Below are positions 1 through 8,803 of a DNA stretch of 64,000 nt, piece by piece (position 1 is the first letter of the stretch; every line of letters starts with the position of its first letter). Source of the DNA: Phycisphaerae bacterium (GTDB lineage Bacteria > Chloroflexota > Anaerolineae > 4572-78 > J111); assembly GCA_028285035.1 (NCBI GenBank), contig JANQQF010000038.1:62001-126000 (forward strand), written 5' to 3'. Made by a program: the position numbers and the translations under genes. Under the pieces are notes generated by a model that worked only from the letters and a program-made list of their open reading frames with translations, did not search any database and had not been told where the DNA came from.

Positions 1-106
1 CAAACTCGAGTTGTACCCGTAACCAACTGGCCAAATATAGCGCACAGACAATTACACTAAGATCACCCACTAGGAGAGCTAACCGAATACTGGCTCGCCT
101 AAACAT
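1..106 (-). CDS. N-terminus of a polyprenyl-phosphate sugar transferase (partial)
   Basis: The minus strand reads open from an ATG at 106 to the window edge, giving about 35 residues beginning MFRRASIRLALLVGDLSVIV. A basic start followed by a hydrophobic helix containing LLVGD and a later YLASWLR is typical of the first membrane segment of bacterial sugar transferases, which attach the first sugar phosphate to undecaprenyl phosphate. AGGAGT lies about 5 bases before the ATG. It is downstream of the WecG-like gene in the same direction, as expected for the last gene of a glycan locus. Only the first helix is visible, so the family call is an inference. Confidence 0.5.
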   Translation of the reverse strand, partial: MFRRASIRLALLVGDLSVIVCALYLASWLRVQLEF

Positions 107-239
107 TCACTACTCCTAAAGAAACAAATGTGTCAGCGACAATGTCGCACAACACAATTTGATTGAAACATAAAAAATATTTCAATACGTCGATTATCAA
201 TGGGGCAATTATACTCTCGAAAAAGTTGAATTGGAAAAA

Positions 240-1013
240 TTACGGAATCCTATATCGTTTGAGGCCAAGCATTTGGGCCAAAATCAGGAGGACAAATAGA
301 GGATTATAGACCAAATATCGATACCATAAGCGCCGTGGTTCTTGATACAATCGAAAGAACCACTCTAATCCATTTTGTTGCATCCAGCGGGGCGCTTGTG
401 GAATACGTTCAGTATGAAAATCAAAGGCTGCCCCAACACCAATCAATACGCTCGCTGTGAGCTTATCACGGTTCTGGTTCATCCATAAATCCTGCTTTGG
501 CGTGCCTAGCCCAACCCAAATAATGTCTGGGGCTGTCTCATTAATAGTTTGGGTGATGTCAAGAATTTCATCTGACGTTAATTTTCGAAACGGCGGTGAG
601 TAACTCCCTGCGACCTTAAGCCCTGGAAACTTTTCTTGTAATTTAGCCACCAGTAGTTCTGGAACTCCCTCTGCCCCGCCATAGAAGTAATGCTTGTACC
701 CATATTGAACAGATTCTTCACATAGAGTTAACATCAAATCGGGACCATAGACCCGGCTGACCTCATTATTACTTTTGAGCCGACCGAGCCACACTAGTGG
801 CATCCCATCTGGAGTGGCCATCCCGGCTTCATTTACCACTTGACGCATGACCTCACTTCGTTGACATTCCATAATCGTATGAACTGGACAGACACAAACA
901 TATTCTTGAGCTTGATGGTCAATCCAACTCTTGATTTGCGCAATCGCTTGTGACATGGTCATTGCATTAATGCTGACACCTAAAATGTTTACACGTGTTA
1001 GATTAAGGTTCAT
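240..1013 (-). CDS. WecG/TagA/CpsF family glycosyltransferase (GT26)
   Basis: At 257 residues it has the usual length for GT26 enzymes, which transfer N-acetylmannosamine or its uronic acid to a lipid-linked acceptor on the inner face of the membrane. Family motifs are visible: TPDGMPLVW near residue 67, VYGPDLM near 88, GLGTPKQDLWM near 168, GVGAAFDFHTERIPQAPRWM near 192 and the C-terminal FRLYQEPRRLWYRYL. The C-terminus is hydrophobic, fitting membrane association. The wecB and wecC genes at 40666 to 43133 make UDP-ManNAcA, the sugar used by WecG, so transfer of ManNAcA is the most economical guess. ManNAc (TagA-like) is the alternative. Confidence 0.88.
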   Translation of the reverse strand: MNLNLTRVNILGVSINAMTMSQAIAQIKSWIDHQAQEYVCVCPVHTIMECQRSEVMRQVVNEAGMATPDGMPLVWLGRLKSNNEVSRVYGPDLMLTLCEESVQYGYKHYFYGGAEGVPELLVAKLQEKFPGLKVAGSYSPPFRKLTSDEILDITQTINETAPDIIWVGLGTPKQDLWMNQNRDKLTASVLIGVGAAFDFHTERIPQAPRWMQQNGLEWFFRLYQEPRRLWYRYLVYNPLFVLLILAQMLGLKRYRIP

Positions 1014-1051
1014 AATCTTGGGACCTTATGAGAGTAAGACTGGATAATCGT

Positions 1052-2254
1052 CTAGTTTCCGCGTAAAACCGTAGTATAGATTTCCTCGGTTTTTTGGGCT
1101 AACCTGTCCCAGGTGTATTGAGCCAATACCTTTTGGTACCCAGCCTCGCCTAATTGATCTCCAATCGCTCGATTCTGTAGCAAATAAGCGATTTTTTCAG
1201 CGATATCTTCTGCTGTTTGGTCTACCAAGTAACCATTCTCTTCATTATCAAGTACATCTCGAATCGCTGGAATATTACCCCCAATGACAGGTTTTTTGAA
1301 AGACCAAGCCTCGGTGAATACACCACCAAAACTTTCTTGGGTGGATGGAAGACATAATAAATTGCACGCTGCTAAAGCATCGCTTTTTTGTTGTAGGTCA
1401 ACGGCTCCAAGTTCAATAACACGTCGGTCAGATTGGCTCTCGAAAAATTTCTCGGAAAATGGTGTTCGTGGTCCGATAAAGAGAAAGCAGGCATTTGGGT
1501 GTTTTTGCCAGACAATCTCGGCGGATGCTCTGAGTGCCTCAATGCCTTTATATCGATATTTCTGCCCTAAAAATAAAATAAGGGGCGTTTCATCATCAAG
1601 ATTTAACTGTTTCCGAAACTTGTTGGGATGAGACTGATCAGCTAAAACCGGGCCAATACCTGTAACAAAGATTCGATTTTCAGCCACCCCGAGAGAAATC
1701 AAAGTTTCCTTTTCTGTATTCGTCAGGGCACTGATGGCATCCGCTTGTTTATAAAGACTGATATATTCTCGATAATTCCAGCCCACCCAACGCGGGTGAT
1801 GATAGGGAACGAAAACGAAAGGGATATCTAATTTTCGGGCGAGGTTGAAGGAGGCAAAGCTCATTGGCTCACGTCCAATGCGTAAATTATGAATCAAATC
1901 ACACTGCTGGGTAAAGGGGGCAATTTTGGGCATTAATTTAGCCGCAATTTGCTGAATTGCGATGGGCTTGATGCCATAATAGCCAAAGACAAACGGTAAG
2001 ACTTGTAATCGCTCAGTTTGAGTGAGTGTAATGAGATCAACCGGAATCCCTTCAAATTCATAATGCTCAGGTTTTTTTGGGGCGTTTAAGGTGGTGCCAA
2101 GAAGCCAATCAGTTCGATTTTTGGACCAATGCGTGACAACCTGAATCTTGTGCTGATCTGATAAATGTTTGAAAAGATGATGCGCATAAATTTGTGCGCC
2201 GCCAATCGCCGGACGATAACTGGTGGTGGTGCATAGAACCTTCATCGTACTCAT
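1052..2254 (-). CDS. GT4-family glycosyltransferase
   Basis: A GT-B fold glycosyltransferase of about 400 residues. The N-terminal domain starts MKVLCTTTSYRPAIGGAQIYAHHL, the glycine-rich acceptor-side loop of GT4 enzymes. The C-terminal domain carries the nucleotide-sugar region with LILFLGQKYRYKGIEAL and LCLPSTQESFGGVFTEAWSFKKPVIGG (the E-x7-E type motif). The open frame reaches a GTG at 2263 directly after the upstream stop, but ATG at 2254 has an AGGTG at suitable distance and is the likelier start. Acceptor and donor sugars cannot be read from sequence. Confidence 0.85.
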   Translation of the reverse strand: MSTMKVLCTTTSYRPAIGGAQIYAHHLFKHLSDQHKIQVVTHWSKNRTDWLLGTTLNAPKKPEHYEFEGIPVDLITLTQTERLQVLPFVFGYYGIKPIAIQQIAAKLMPKIAPFTQQCDLIHNLRIGREPMSFASFNLARKLDIPFVFVPYHHPRWVGWNYREYISLYKQADAISALTNTEKETLISLGVAENRIFVTGIGPVLADQSHPNKFRKQLNLDDETPLILFLGQKYRYKGIEALRASAEIVWQKHPNACFLFIGPRTPFSEKFFESQSDRRVIELGAVDLQQKSDALAACNLLCLPSTQESFGGVFTEAWSFKKPVIGGNIPAIRDVLDNEENGYLVDQTAEDIAEKIAYLLQNRAIGDQLGEAGYQKVLAQYTWDRLAQKTEEIYTTVLRGN

Positions 2255-2263
2255 AGACAACAC

Positions 2264-3580
2264 CTAACCTAAAGCCGTTTCGAAGGTTTTCGCTAGAGCT
2301 TGGGTTTGCGCGGATCGCTCATAGCGATCTAAAAAGCCAGGTGGAGGCTGTGGTTTTAGCTGCTGGGTTTGATGCTTTTCCAGCATAATTTTCATCGCTT
2401 CTTTAATTGCCGCTTTATCTTGACTAGGTACAGAAATGCCGAGATTTCCCTCCGCAATGAGGTCTGCCAAAGCAGAGTCATTGGGGCACAAAGCGAGAAC
2501 AAATTTTTGGGTGCCGATATACTCAAAAATTTTACCCGTTAGAATGCGTTTGGCAATATCGCCTTCAGGAACATTGACCAGCCCCGCATCTGCCGAGAGC
2601 AAATGGCTTAAACTTTCTGTACGCGAGACAAATCCGTGAAATCGGATTATCCCATTTAACCCCAAATTTTGACTCAGAAGCTGAAATTCGTGTCGAGCAT
2701 AACCATAGAAATCGATTTGTAAATTTGGTTCTAACGGTATTTCCGAGGCAAGTTCGGCTAGGGCCTCAAAAAAAGTTTGAGGGTTTTGTTTTGCGGGTAA
2801 GGTACCGATGTAAATCAATTGTAATTTTTTGTCAGTTCGCGTAGGCACATTAATCTTGGCAGCTTGAATATTTTCTTCGTCATAACCATTATAAAGCAAA
2901 TAAAATTTTTCGGAGGGCTGATTGGGATAACGCTGGCGAAATCTTTCCTGAGACTCCTTAGTAACGACGATAACCTGCTTAGCTGTTTTGACCAGCCACT
3001 TTTCCCCGACTTTTGAAAGCCAACGTTTGTGAAACGATCCTGTATCAAAGCGGGATTCGCCCACCCAGTCATCTCGAAAGTCAAGGATGAGGGGTTTATT
3101 TGTTAAGCGACTAAGTAGGGCAGCAATAACACCGACGGAATGAGGGGGGACTGTGGCAAATATTACCTCAATATTGCGGCTTTTGATTAATTTGCGGCCT
3201 GTTTGAATGGCTTGAGGAAGCCATAACAACTGGCCGTCTGGAATAGCAAAGGCGTGATAAATTTGACGCAGAAATGGTTTTAGATATCGATCAAAAAAGG
3301 ATGACCGTGTTTTTTGCACCCCATAAATATTGTTTTGCAATGATTTGACCATTGCTCCCTGAGGCTCAAAGGATTTTGTACGAACAATAAGCGTTTGTGC
3401 CTCATACTCCTTTTCTAAGGTATCATCCATTAAGAAATCCGGATGATATTGGGTTTCAACGGTGCAAACAATGGGTCGCCAACTATAGCGAGGTAGATAT
3501 TTTACAAAAGCGTGTACCCGGGCTGTACCTCCACCCCCAACTGGTGGAAAAGGGTGAGATAAGATTAAAACGTTGGGCAT
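2264..3580 (-). CDS. Glycosyltransferase, GT4-like
   Basis: 438 residues. The start MPNVLILSHPFPPVGGGGTARV matches GT4-like enzymes with a poly-glycine acceptor loop. The mid-section has LILDFRDDWVGESRF, common in this subgroup, and the C-terminal domain has LQLIYIGTLPAKQNPQTFFEAL followed by a donor-binding half ending IFEYIGTQKFVLAL. It lies one base from the preceding asparagine synthase gene and abuts the next glycosyltransferase, so all three are translated from one transcript. It probably adds one sugar to the lipid-linked repeat unit, with unknown donor. Confidence 0.82.
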   Translation of the reverse strand: MPNVLILSHPFPPVGGGGTARVHAFVKYLPRYSWRPIVCTVETQYHPDFLMDDTLEKEYEAQTLIVRTKSFEPQGAMVKSLQNNIYGVQKTRSSFFDRYLKPFLRQIYHAFAIPDGQLLWLPQAIQTGRKLIKSRNIEVIFATVPPHSVGVIAALLSRLTNKPLILDFRDDWVGESRFDTGSFHKRWLSKVGEKWLVKTAKQVIVVTKESQERFRQRYPNQPSEKFYLLYNGYDEENIQAAKINVPTRTDKKLQLIYIGTLPAKQNPQTFFEALAELASEIPLEPNLQIDFYGYARHEFQLLSQNLGLNGIIRFHGFVSRTESLSHLLSADAGLVNVPEGDIAKRILTGKIFEYIGTQKFVLALCPNDSALADLIAEGNLGISVPSQDKAAIKEAMKIMLEKHQTQQLKPQPPPGFLDRYERSAQTQALAKTFETALG

Positions 3581-5563
3581 CTAAGTTCCTTGCTGGTCAA
3601 ATGTAATTTCATTTTGACGGCTCCACTCAATGACATTGAGCCATCGCCACACTCGAAAATCAAAGGGCTTTTGACCTTGGCGAATGGCTTGCCATTCTGC
3701 TTCAATAGCCGTTAAATTAAGGGCAGAGACCTGCTTGGCCGCATCGCTTCGCAGAATTTTTTCGACCCACGGGGTTAACGTCATTAACCATTCGCGTTCT
3801 GGGGTAGCAAACCCAATTTTATCCCGTCGATCCAAGATTGGGTCTGGGACAATTCCGCGCATCGCTTCTCTAAAAATAGCCTTGGTGGTGCTATCCGGGG
3901 CAATAATATAATCTTCTGGCAACGCAAAGACAAATTCAACCAGTTTGGGTGTTAAAAATGGGACTCGACTCTCAATCGAGAAGGCCATTGAATTACGATC
4001 TTCGTAACGGAGCAACATCGGTAGACTTATTTGATTAATCGAACGATAGAGCTGATCTCGCAATACGTCACGACCGTAGTTGGCTTGAAATGATTTAGCA
4101 ACATTGTTCTTGATAAACCAAGACTCATTGAGCCAAGGAGGAAATAAGCTTCTTCCCACACTACGACGACCAATATCTTGGAGTTGGGATGGCAGTAAAA
4201 GACGAACTGTTTCCAAGAAAAAATGCCATTGGCTACTGCCGGGCAATGCTGAAGCCTGTCGGAGTAGACTCTTAGCTTTTACCCATTGGCCTCGCCGAAC
4301 AAGGGAGGCCAATCGAGCTGCAATATAGGGGCGATAACCACCCAACAGTTCATCCGCACCCTGTCCATCCAACATCACTTTGATGCCTGCTTGTTGGGCA
4401 AGCTTAAAGACGCGATATTGAGCGTAGATACTTGTACTGCCAAAAGGTTCATCCTGAGTTCGTATCAAATTGTCCAGGTCGTTTGCCAAATCATCTGGCG
4501 ATGGAATGACTTTGTGAACCTTGGCCTGGGAAGTTTGACCCACTAAATCGACCCATTTTTCTTCGCCCAATATAGGGTCGTGGGTGACATGGCTAAAGGT
4601 ATGTAGATCTAATTGATCGCCTTTTAGATAATGCATTGCCATGACAATGGCTGATGAGTCGATGCCGCCTGACAGAGCCGCCCCAACAGGAACATCGCTT
4701 CGTAGGTGTAGATTAACATTATTCAAGAAAAGCTCTTTAAGATGCTTCGTGGCTTCTGTGAAAGACAAATCTGTGGTGCTATCAATATTAATGTTCCAAT
4801 ATTTACTTGGGGGTAAGTGTTGAAATGGGGAGTCTAATGGGATTTGTAAGTAATGGGCAGCTGGCAGTTGATAGATATTTGCAAAGATGGTTTCCTGTCC
4901 ATGATCTGTCACTTGAAACCGGAGATAATCATAAAGGCGTTGTGGATTGACCTGACGCTTGATCTCTGGCAGAGTTAACAATGCCTTGATTTCCGAGGCG
5001 AAGGCAATTCCACCTTGCCACGTGGTATAGTAGAGGGGCTTAATGCCAAAGAAATCTCGCGCTAAAAAAAGGTGACGGGTGTGGGTGTCGAAGATAGCAA
5101 AGGCAAACATGCCCACTAGGCGATTTAAAGCCACTGTCCCCCAGTGGGCGTAGGCCGCTAACAACACTTCTGTGTCAGAACCAGAGTGGAATGTATAACC
5201 AGCTTGACGTAATTCCTCACGCAACTCTATATAGTTGTAAATTTCCCCGTTGTATACCAACCAAAATCGTCTGTCAGCACTAACCATGGGTTGATGTCCA
5301 GCCGGTGACAAGTCTAAAATTGCTAGACGCCGAAACCCTAACGCTAAATTAAAAGCACCATTCTGGGCTACCGCAGCTGGTAGACTCAGGGCTGGTGGGG
5401 TGTCGGCCCCAGCGCAAGGAATAATACAGTCCTTGTTTGTATGTGCTAAAAGATAGCCTTCATCATCCGGCCCACGATGATATAATATTTCACCCATCTG
5501 GAGGATAGATTGTACTGTTAGGTTGTTATCAGGACCGGCCCACAGGCCAAAAATGCCACACAT
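3581..5563 (-). CDS. Asparagine synthase-type glutamine amidotransferase (copy 1 of 3)
   Basis: 660 residues with the AsnB layout. MCGIFG at the N-terminus supplies Cys2, the glutaminase nucleophile once Met is removed. The class II glutaminase domain follows (RRLAILDLSPAGHQPM, YNGEIYNY, SDTEVLLAAY, FFGIKPLYY). The C-terminal synthetase domain has the PP-loop LSGGIDSSAIVMA and later QGADELLGGY and ESRVPFLTPKLVEF. Such proteins in glycan loci typically amidate uronic acids or other carboxylates with glutamine and ATP rather than make free asparagine. Two further, clearly different homologues lie at 6767 and 20329. Confidence 0.9.
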   Translation of the reverse strand: MCGIFGLWAGPDNNLTVQSILQMGEILYHRGPDDEGYLLAHTNKDCIIPCAGADTPPALSLPAAVAQNGAFNLALGFRRLAILDLSPAGHQPMVSADRRFWLVYNGEIYNYIELREELRQAGYTFHSGSDTEVLLAAYAHWGTVALNRLVGMFAFAIFDTHTRHLFLARDFFGIKPLYYTTWQGGIAFASEIKALLTLPEIKRQVNPQRLYDYLRFQVTDHGQETIFANIYQLPAAHYLQIPLDSPFQHLPPSKYWNINIDSTTDLSFTEATKHLKELFLNNVNLHLRSDVPVGAALSGGIDSSAIVMAMHYLKGDQLDLHTFSHVTHDPILGEEKWVDLVGQTSQAKVHKVIPSPDDLANDLDNLIRTQDEPFGSTSIYAQYRVFKLAQQAGIKVMLDGQGADELLGGYRPYIAARLASLVRRGQWVKAKSLLRQASALPGSSQWHFFLETVRLLLPSQLQDIGRRSVGRSLFPPWLNESWFIKNNVAKSFQANYGRDVLRDQLYRSINQISLPMLLRYEDRNSMAFSIESRVPFLTPKLVEFVFALPEDYIIAPDSTTKAIFREAMRGIVPDPILDRRDKIGFATPEREWLMTLTPWVEKILRSDAAKQVSALNLTAIEAEWQAIRQGQKPFDFRVWRWLNVIEWSRQNEITFDQQGT

Positions 5564-5566
5564 AAG

Positions 5567-6748
5567 TTATGAACCTTGAGTTAACTGCCGACATAAATTG
5601 ACAACTTTTGCCATTTCATGATCGGCATTAAATTGTTGGGCTGCTTGCTGGGCAGCGTTTTGCATATTGATAATTTCCTCTGGTTGTAATGCATTCAGCA
5701 ATTGGGCAATGTCAGTTGGTTCAAATGAAGGGGCAATACATCCACACTTATGCTTCCCTACAATGTCTGCCATCGCTGGTGATGGGCCAATACAAACAGC
5801 CAATCCAGCCATGATAAAATCAAAAAATTTATTGGGTAAAGCAACTGAATTGTTGTAGCTTGTGGGTGCGAGGGGATAAAAACCTATATCATATTTTGAA
5901 ATTTCTGGCACGATTTGGGCTGGTGGAACAGGCTCATGAAATATTACACGATTAGTGGCGACTTCGATTGCTAAGTTTTTGAGAAAATCAATGTAGGCCT
6001 GATCAGTCTCAATCAACATTAAATGAAGGGAGAAACGTTGATCACATAGAGCAATCGTTTCAATCATTACCTCCAAACGGCGATCTCGGTTAGCAACACC
6101 ATGATGAACTAATTTTATGTCATGAGGCACAAGTTCCTTTTTAGGAACTGAGCTAAGCTGTGGCGTATTCAGTACGACAATAGGATCAAGGGCAAATTCC
6201 TGTTGATACCTTTCCGCAATCAGTGGGGCGACTGTGATTGAAGCTGCAACATCAGCAATATATTTTTTTAGAAAGTAGCGAATCATAGGCGCGTGAAGTA
6301 AGCGCCAAAACCAAATATTTTCAAACTCAAGGGGCGCGTATTCATGAAGGTCCAGGATAACCTTGCCGCCTACTTTTTTGGCTGCTTCTGCCGCTATGGG
6401 CAAGGCATCCCAGTCATTGGCATAATATAGCTGACTTTTGCAATTGATTGCTTCCTGTAATCCAGTAGCGTTATGTGATTTTTGCCAATACCAGATACCA
6501 TATAATGATGGTATAAGACGGCCTAAAAACAAAAATATTAATCGGATAGCTTTGAGAAGAATAGTGCCTGTATCTTTTGTCAGAGATGTCCAATTTATCT
6601 GGTTTGTGCTTACTAGTTCTTGATCTAGGTCGCCATAACCAATGACTGATAAGTTAAAATAGGGCGCTAAATACTTAAGTTGTCGTAAGACTCTGGCATC
6701 TCGTTGGATGGGTGAAAAAGCAATAATGCAGATTGATTGGTCCATCAT
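5567..6748 (-). CDS. Glycosyltransferase, GT4-like
   Basis: 393 residues. The N-terminal half has the features of GT-B enzymes of surface-glycan loci: SICIIAFSPIQRDARVLRQLKYL (residues about 5 to 27), YYANDWDALPIAAEAAKKVGGKVILDLHEYAPLEF, then a C-terminal half with KLVHHGVANRDRRLEVMIETI and DIGFYPLAPTSYNNSVALPNKFFDFIMAGLAVCIG. The PNKFFDFIMAG segment corresponds to the donor-binding E-x7-E region of this subgroup. A hydrophobic stretch near 68 to 88 may anchor it to the membrane. It sits 3 bases upstream of an asparagine synthase gene. Sugar specificity is unknown. Confidence 0.78.
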   Translation of the reverse strand: MMDQSICIIAFSPIQRDARVLRQLKYLAPYFNLSVIGYGDLDQELVSTNQINWTSLTKDTGTILLKAIRLIFLFLGRLIPSLYGIWYWQKSHNATGLQEAINCKSQLYYANDWDALPIAAEAAKKVGGKVILDLHEYAPLEFENIWFWRLLHAPMIRYFLKKYIADVAASITVAPLIAERYQQEFALDPIVVLNTPQLSSVPKKELVPHDIKLVHHGVANRDRRLEVMIETIALCDQRFSLHLMLIETDQAYIDFLKNLAIEVATNRVIFHEPVPPAQIVPEISKYDIGFYPLAPTSYNNSVALPNKFFDFIMAGLAVCIGPSPAMADIVGKHKCGCIAPSFEPTDIAQLLNALQPEEIINMQNAAQQAAQQFNADHEMAKVVNLCRQLTQGS

Positions 6749-6766
6749 TTATGACTGGCCCATCAT

Positions 6767-8704
6767 TTACAGTGAAGGGATGACAGATTCTTGGGACTGG
6801 TGTAGCAACTTTTTATATTCACTCTCTTTATCATGAAACTCCTGTTGCCATATTTCCAGACAGAAGAGGCCCCATATTGTTCGTCCAAATTTTGACTCTG
6901 CACCGAGTTTTGCTAGTACCTGTTTATTATCGACTAAATCGCGGCTTAAAGCTTTTTGGGTTGAAAAGATATCCAAAACAAAATCTTTCGCTTCATTATT
7001 AAACCATTCCGTAAGAGGAACAGGAAAACCCATCTTGTCCTGGCGATTAAAGATAACATCTGGAATAAATGGTTTTACCGCTTCCTTTAAAACGCGTTTC
7101 ATTGTGCCATCTTTAAATTTGATGTTTGCGGGAATGGTTGCCGCTAATTCAATCAGCGGATGATCCAAGAATGGGACACGCGACTCCAATCCGTGAGCCA
7201 TGCTCACCCGGTCTTCGACCTGCAAGAGGGCGGGTAATAACGTTTTAAAGTCAAAATGGGTCATACTATCAAAGTAAGAAGAGCCGCCCTTGACATTATA
7301 GCTATTAAAGATGGTTTGGAAGGTCTCAAACGGGGAGTAATCTCCCAATAGATTCCAATTGATTTCACTCCCCAACATTGGTGCTCGATTAACCAACTGG
7401 AAATACCGTCGATCCATTGGCTCAAAGAGTCCTTCTTTCCAGAATTGTTTGAGGAGAGGCTTGTACTTTTGCAAGGCGGTTAAATTTGGAATGATCGATT
7501 CGTAGGTGACAATAAAATCACCATTGTGAAGGGTCCCATCAATGGCCCCTTTGATACATTGTTCAAAGTAGGCCAACAAATATCGAACATATCCACCAAA
7601 TATCTCATCGCCGCCTTGCCCGCCGAGCACAACCTTGCGATACCGACTGGCGAGTTCAGAAACCATATATTGTGGGAATGAGCCTGGTCCAGCTACCGGA
7701 TAATCAAGATGATAAATGACATTCCGAATATTGTTGGTGAAATCGTGGACGGTCATATCGATTTCGTGAAGTTGGAAATTACGCCAATCAGCCAGAGCGC
7801 GAGCATATTCACTTTCATCATAACCTGTGCCAAATGAAAACTTGCCAGTGAAACCTAGAAAATCGGTTGGATATTTTTCACTTGCCAGGGAAGCGATTGC
7901 GCTGGAGTCGAGACCCCCACTGAGATAACTACCCACTGGGACATCACTCCGTAAATGTAGCTCAACCGATTCGGTTAACAATTCTTGAATGCGCCATTCA
8001 AAATAGTGATCGGTATGATCAAAATCACGCTCATAATACACTTCCCAATACCGTTTTGTTTCTACAACACCGTTGGTGATTTTTAGGGTGTGGCCGGGGA
8101 GTAACTCGTGAATACCTTGAAATAGGGTCTTTCCGGCTAAACAAAATTGGAAGGTAAGATAATCTTTGAAACCAGCTAGATTTGTCTCAATTTGATCAAC
8201 AAAAGGGAGCAGCGATTTTACTTCGGAGGCAAAGTAGAAGGTATTGCCGACGGTTGTGTAGTAGAAGGGTTTGATTCCAAACCGATCGCGGGCACAAAAG
8301 AGCGTTTCATTGGCCTCATCCCATAAGGCAAAGGCGAACATGCCCCGAAAATGGTTGACACAATCAGGCCCCCATTTTCGATATCCTTGCAAAATGACCT
8401 CTGTATCTGAGGTTGTGATAAAGTTATCCAGACCTAAGGTTTGACGTAACTCGACATAGTTGTAGATTTCACCGTTGTAGGTTACCCAATTTCCCCCCTG
8501 ATCATGCATAGGTTGGTCACCTGTGGATAAATCAATGATGCTCAATCGGCGATGGGCAAATCCGACGTGTTGGCGGGAATGTTCCCAGGTATCGTACCCA
8601 TCGGGTCCTCTATGCCGCAATATTTGGTTCATTACCTGTAATGAATTTGTTAAATTAGGAATGGGTTCTGAGGCAAGATTGAGCGTTCCAGCAATACCAC
8701 ACAT
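6767..8704 (-). CDS. Asparagine synthase-type glutamine amidotransferase (copy 2 of 3)
   Basis: The open frame extends to 8722, but an N-terminal Cys is needed for the glutaminase, so the start must be the ATG at 8704, giving MCGIAGTLN. AAGGAG lies 7 bases before that ATG, which supports it. The glutaminase domain shows RRLSIIDLSTGDQPM, YNGEIYNYVELR and DRFGIKPFYY; the synthetase domain has LSGGLDSSAIASL, GGQGGDEIFGGY and ESRVPFLDHPLIEL. About 645 residues. Likely an ATP-dependent amidation in glycan biosynthesis. It is not a recent duplicate of copies 1 or 3, as linkers and C-termini differ widely. Confidence 0.9.
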   Translation of the reverse strand: MCGIAGTLNLASEPIPNLTNSLQVMNQILRHRGPDGYDTWEHSRQHVGFAHRRLSIIDLSTGDQPMHDQGGNWVTYNGEIYNYVELRQTLGLDNFITTSDTEVILQGYRKWGPDCVNHFRGMFAFALWDEANETLFCARDRFGIKPFYYTTVGNTFYFASEVKSLLPFVDQIETNLAGFKDYLTFQFCLAGKTLFQGIHELLPGHTLKITNGVVETKRYWEVYYERDFDHTDHYFEWRIQELLTESVELHLRSDVPVGSYLSGGLDSSAIASLASEKYPTDFLGFTGKFSFGTGYDESEYARALADWRNFQLHEIDMTVHDFTNNIRNVIYHLDYPVAGPGSFPQYMVSELASRYRKVVLGGQGGDEIFGGYVRYLLAYFEQCIKGAIDGTLHNGDFIVTYESIIPNLTALQKYKPLLKQFWKEGLFEPMDRRYFQLVNRAPMLGSEINWNLLGDYSPFETFQTIFNSYNVKGGSSYFDSMTHFDFKTLLPALLQVEDRVSMAHGLESRVPFLDHPLIELAATIPANIKFKDGTMKRVLKEAVKPFIPDVIFNRQDKMGFPVPLTEWFNNEAKDFVLDIFSTQKALSRDLVDNKQVLAKLGAESKFGRTIWGLFCLEIWQQEFHDKESEYKKLLHQSQESVIPSL

Positions 8705-8749
8705 AAAAAATCTCCTTGTCATACAACCTAACGATTCTAAATCTCGCTA

Positions 8750-8777
8750 AGTATACTGACGATAGAGTAATCCGCAA
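8750..8777 (-). promoter_or_regulatory. Possible sigma70-type promoter before asparagine synthase copy 2
   Basis: On the minus strand TTGCGG (8777 to 8772) and TATACT (8755 to 8750) are separated by 16 bases, about 45 bases upstream of the ATG at 8704. This is one of few spacers over 80 bases in the locus, so an internal promoter is plausible, but it is only a consensus match. Confidence 0.3.
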
Positions 8778-8803
8778 CCACCTCTTAAAATGAATAAATA
8801 TTG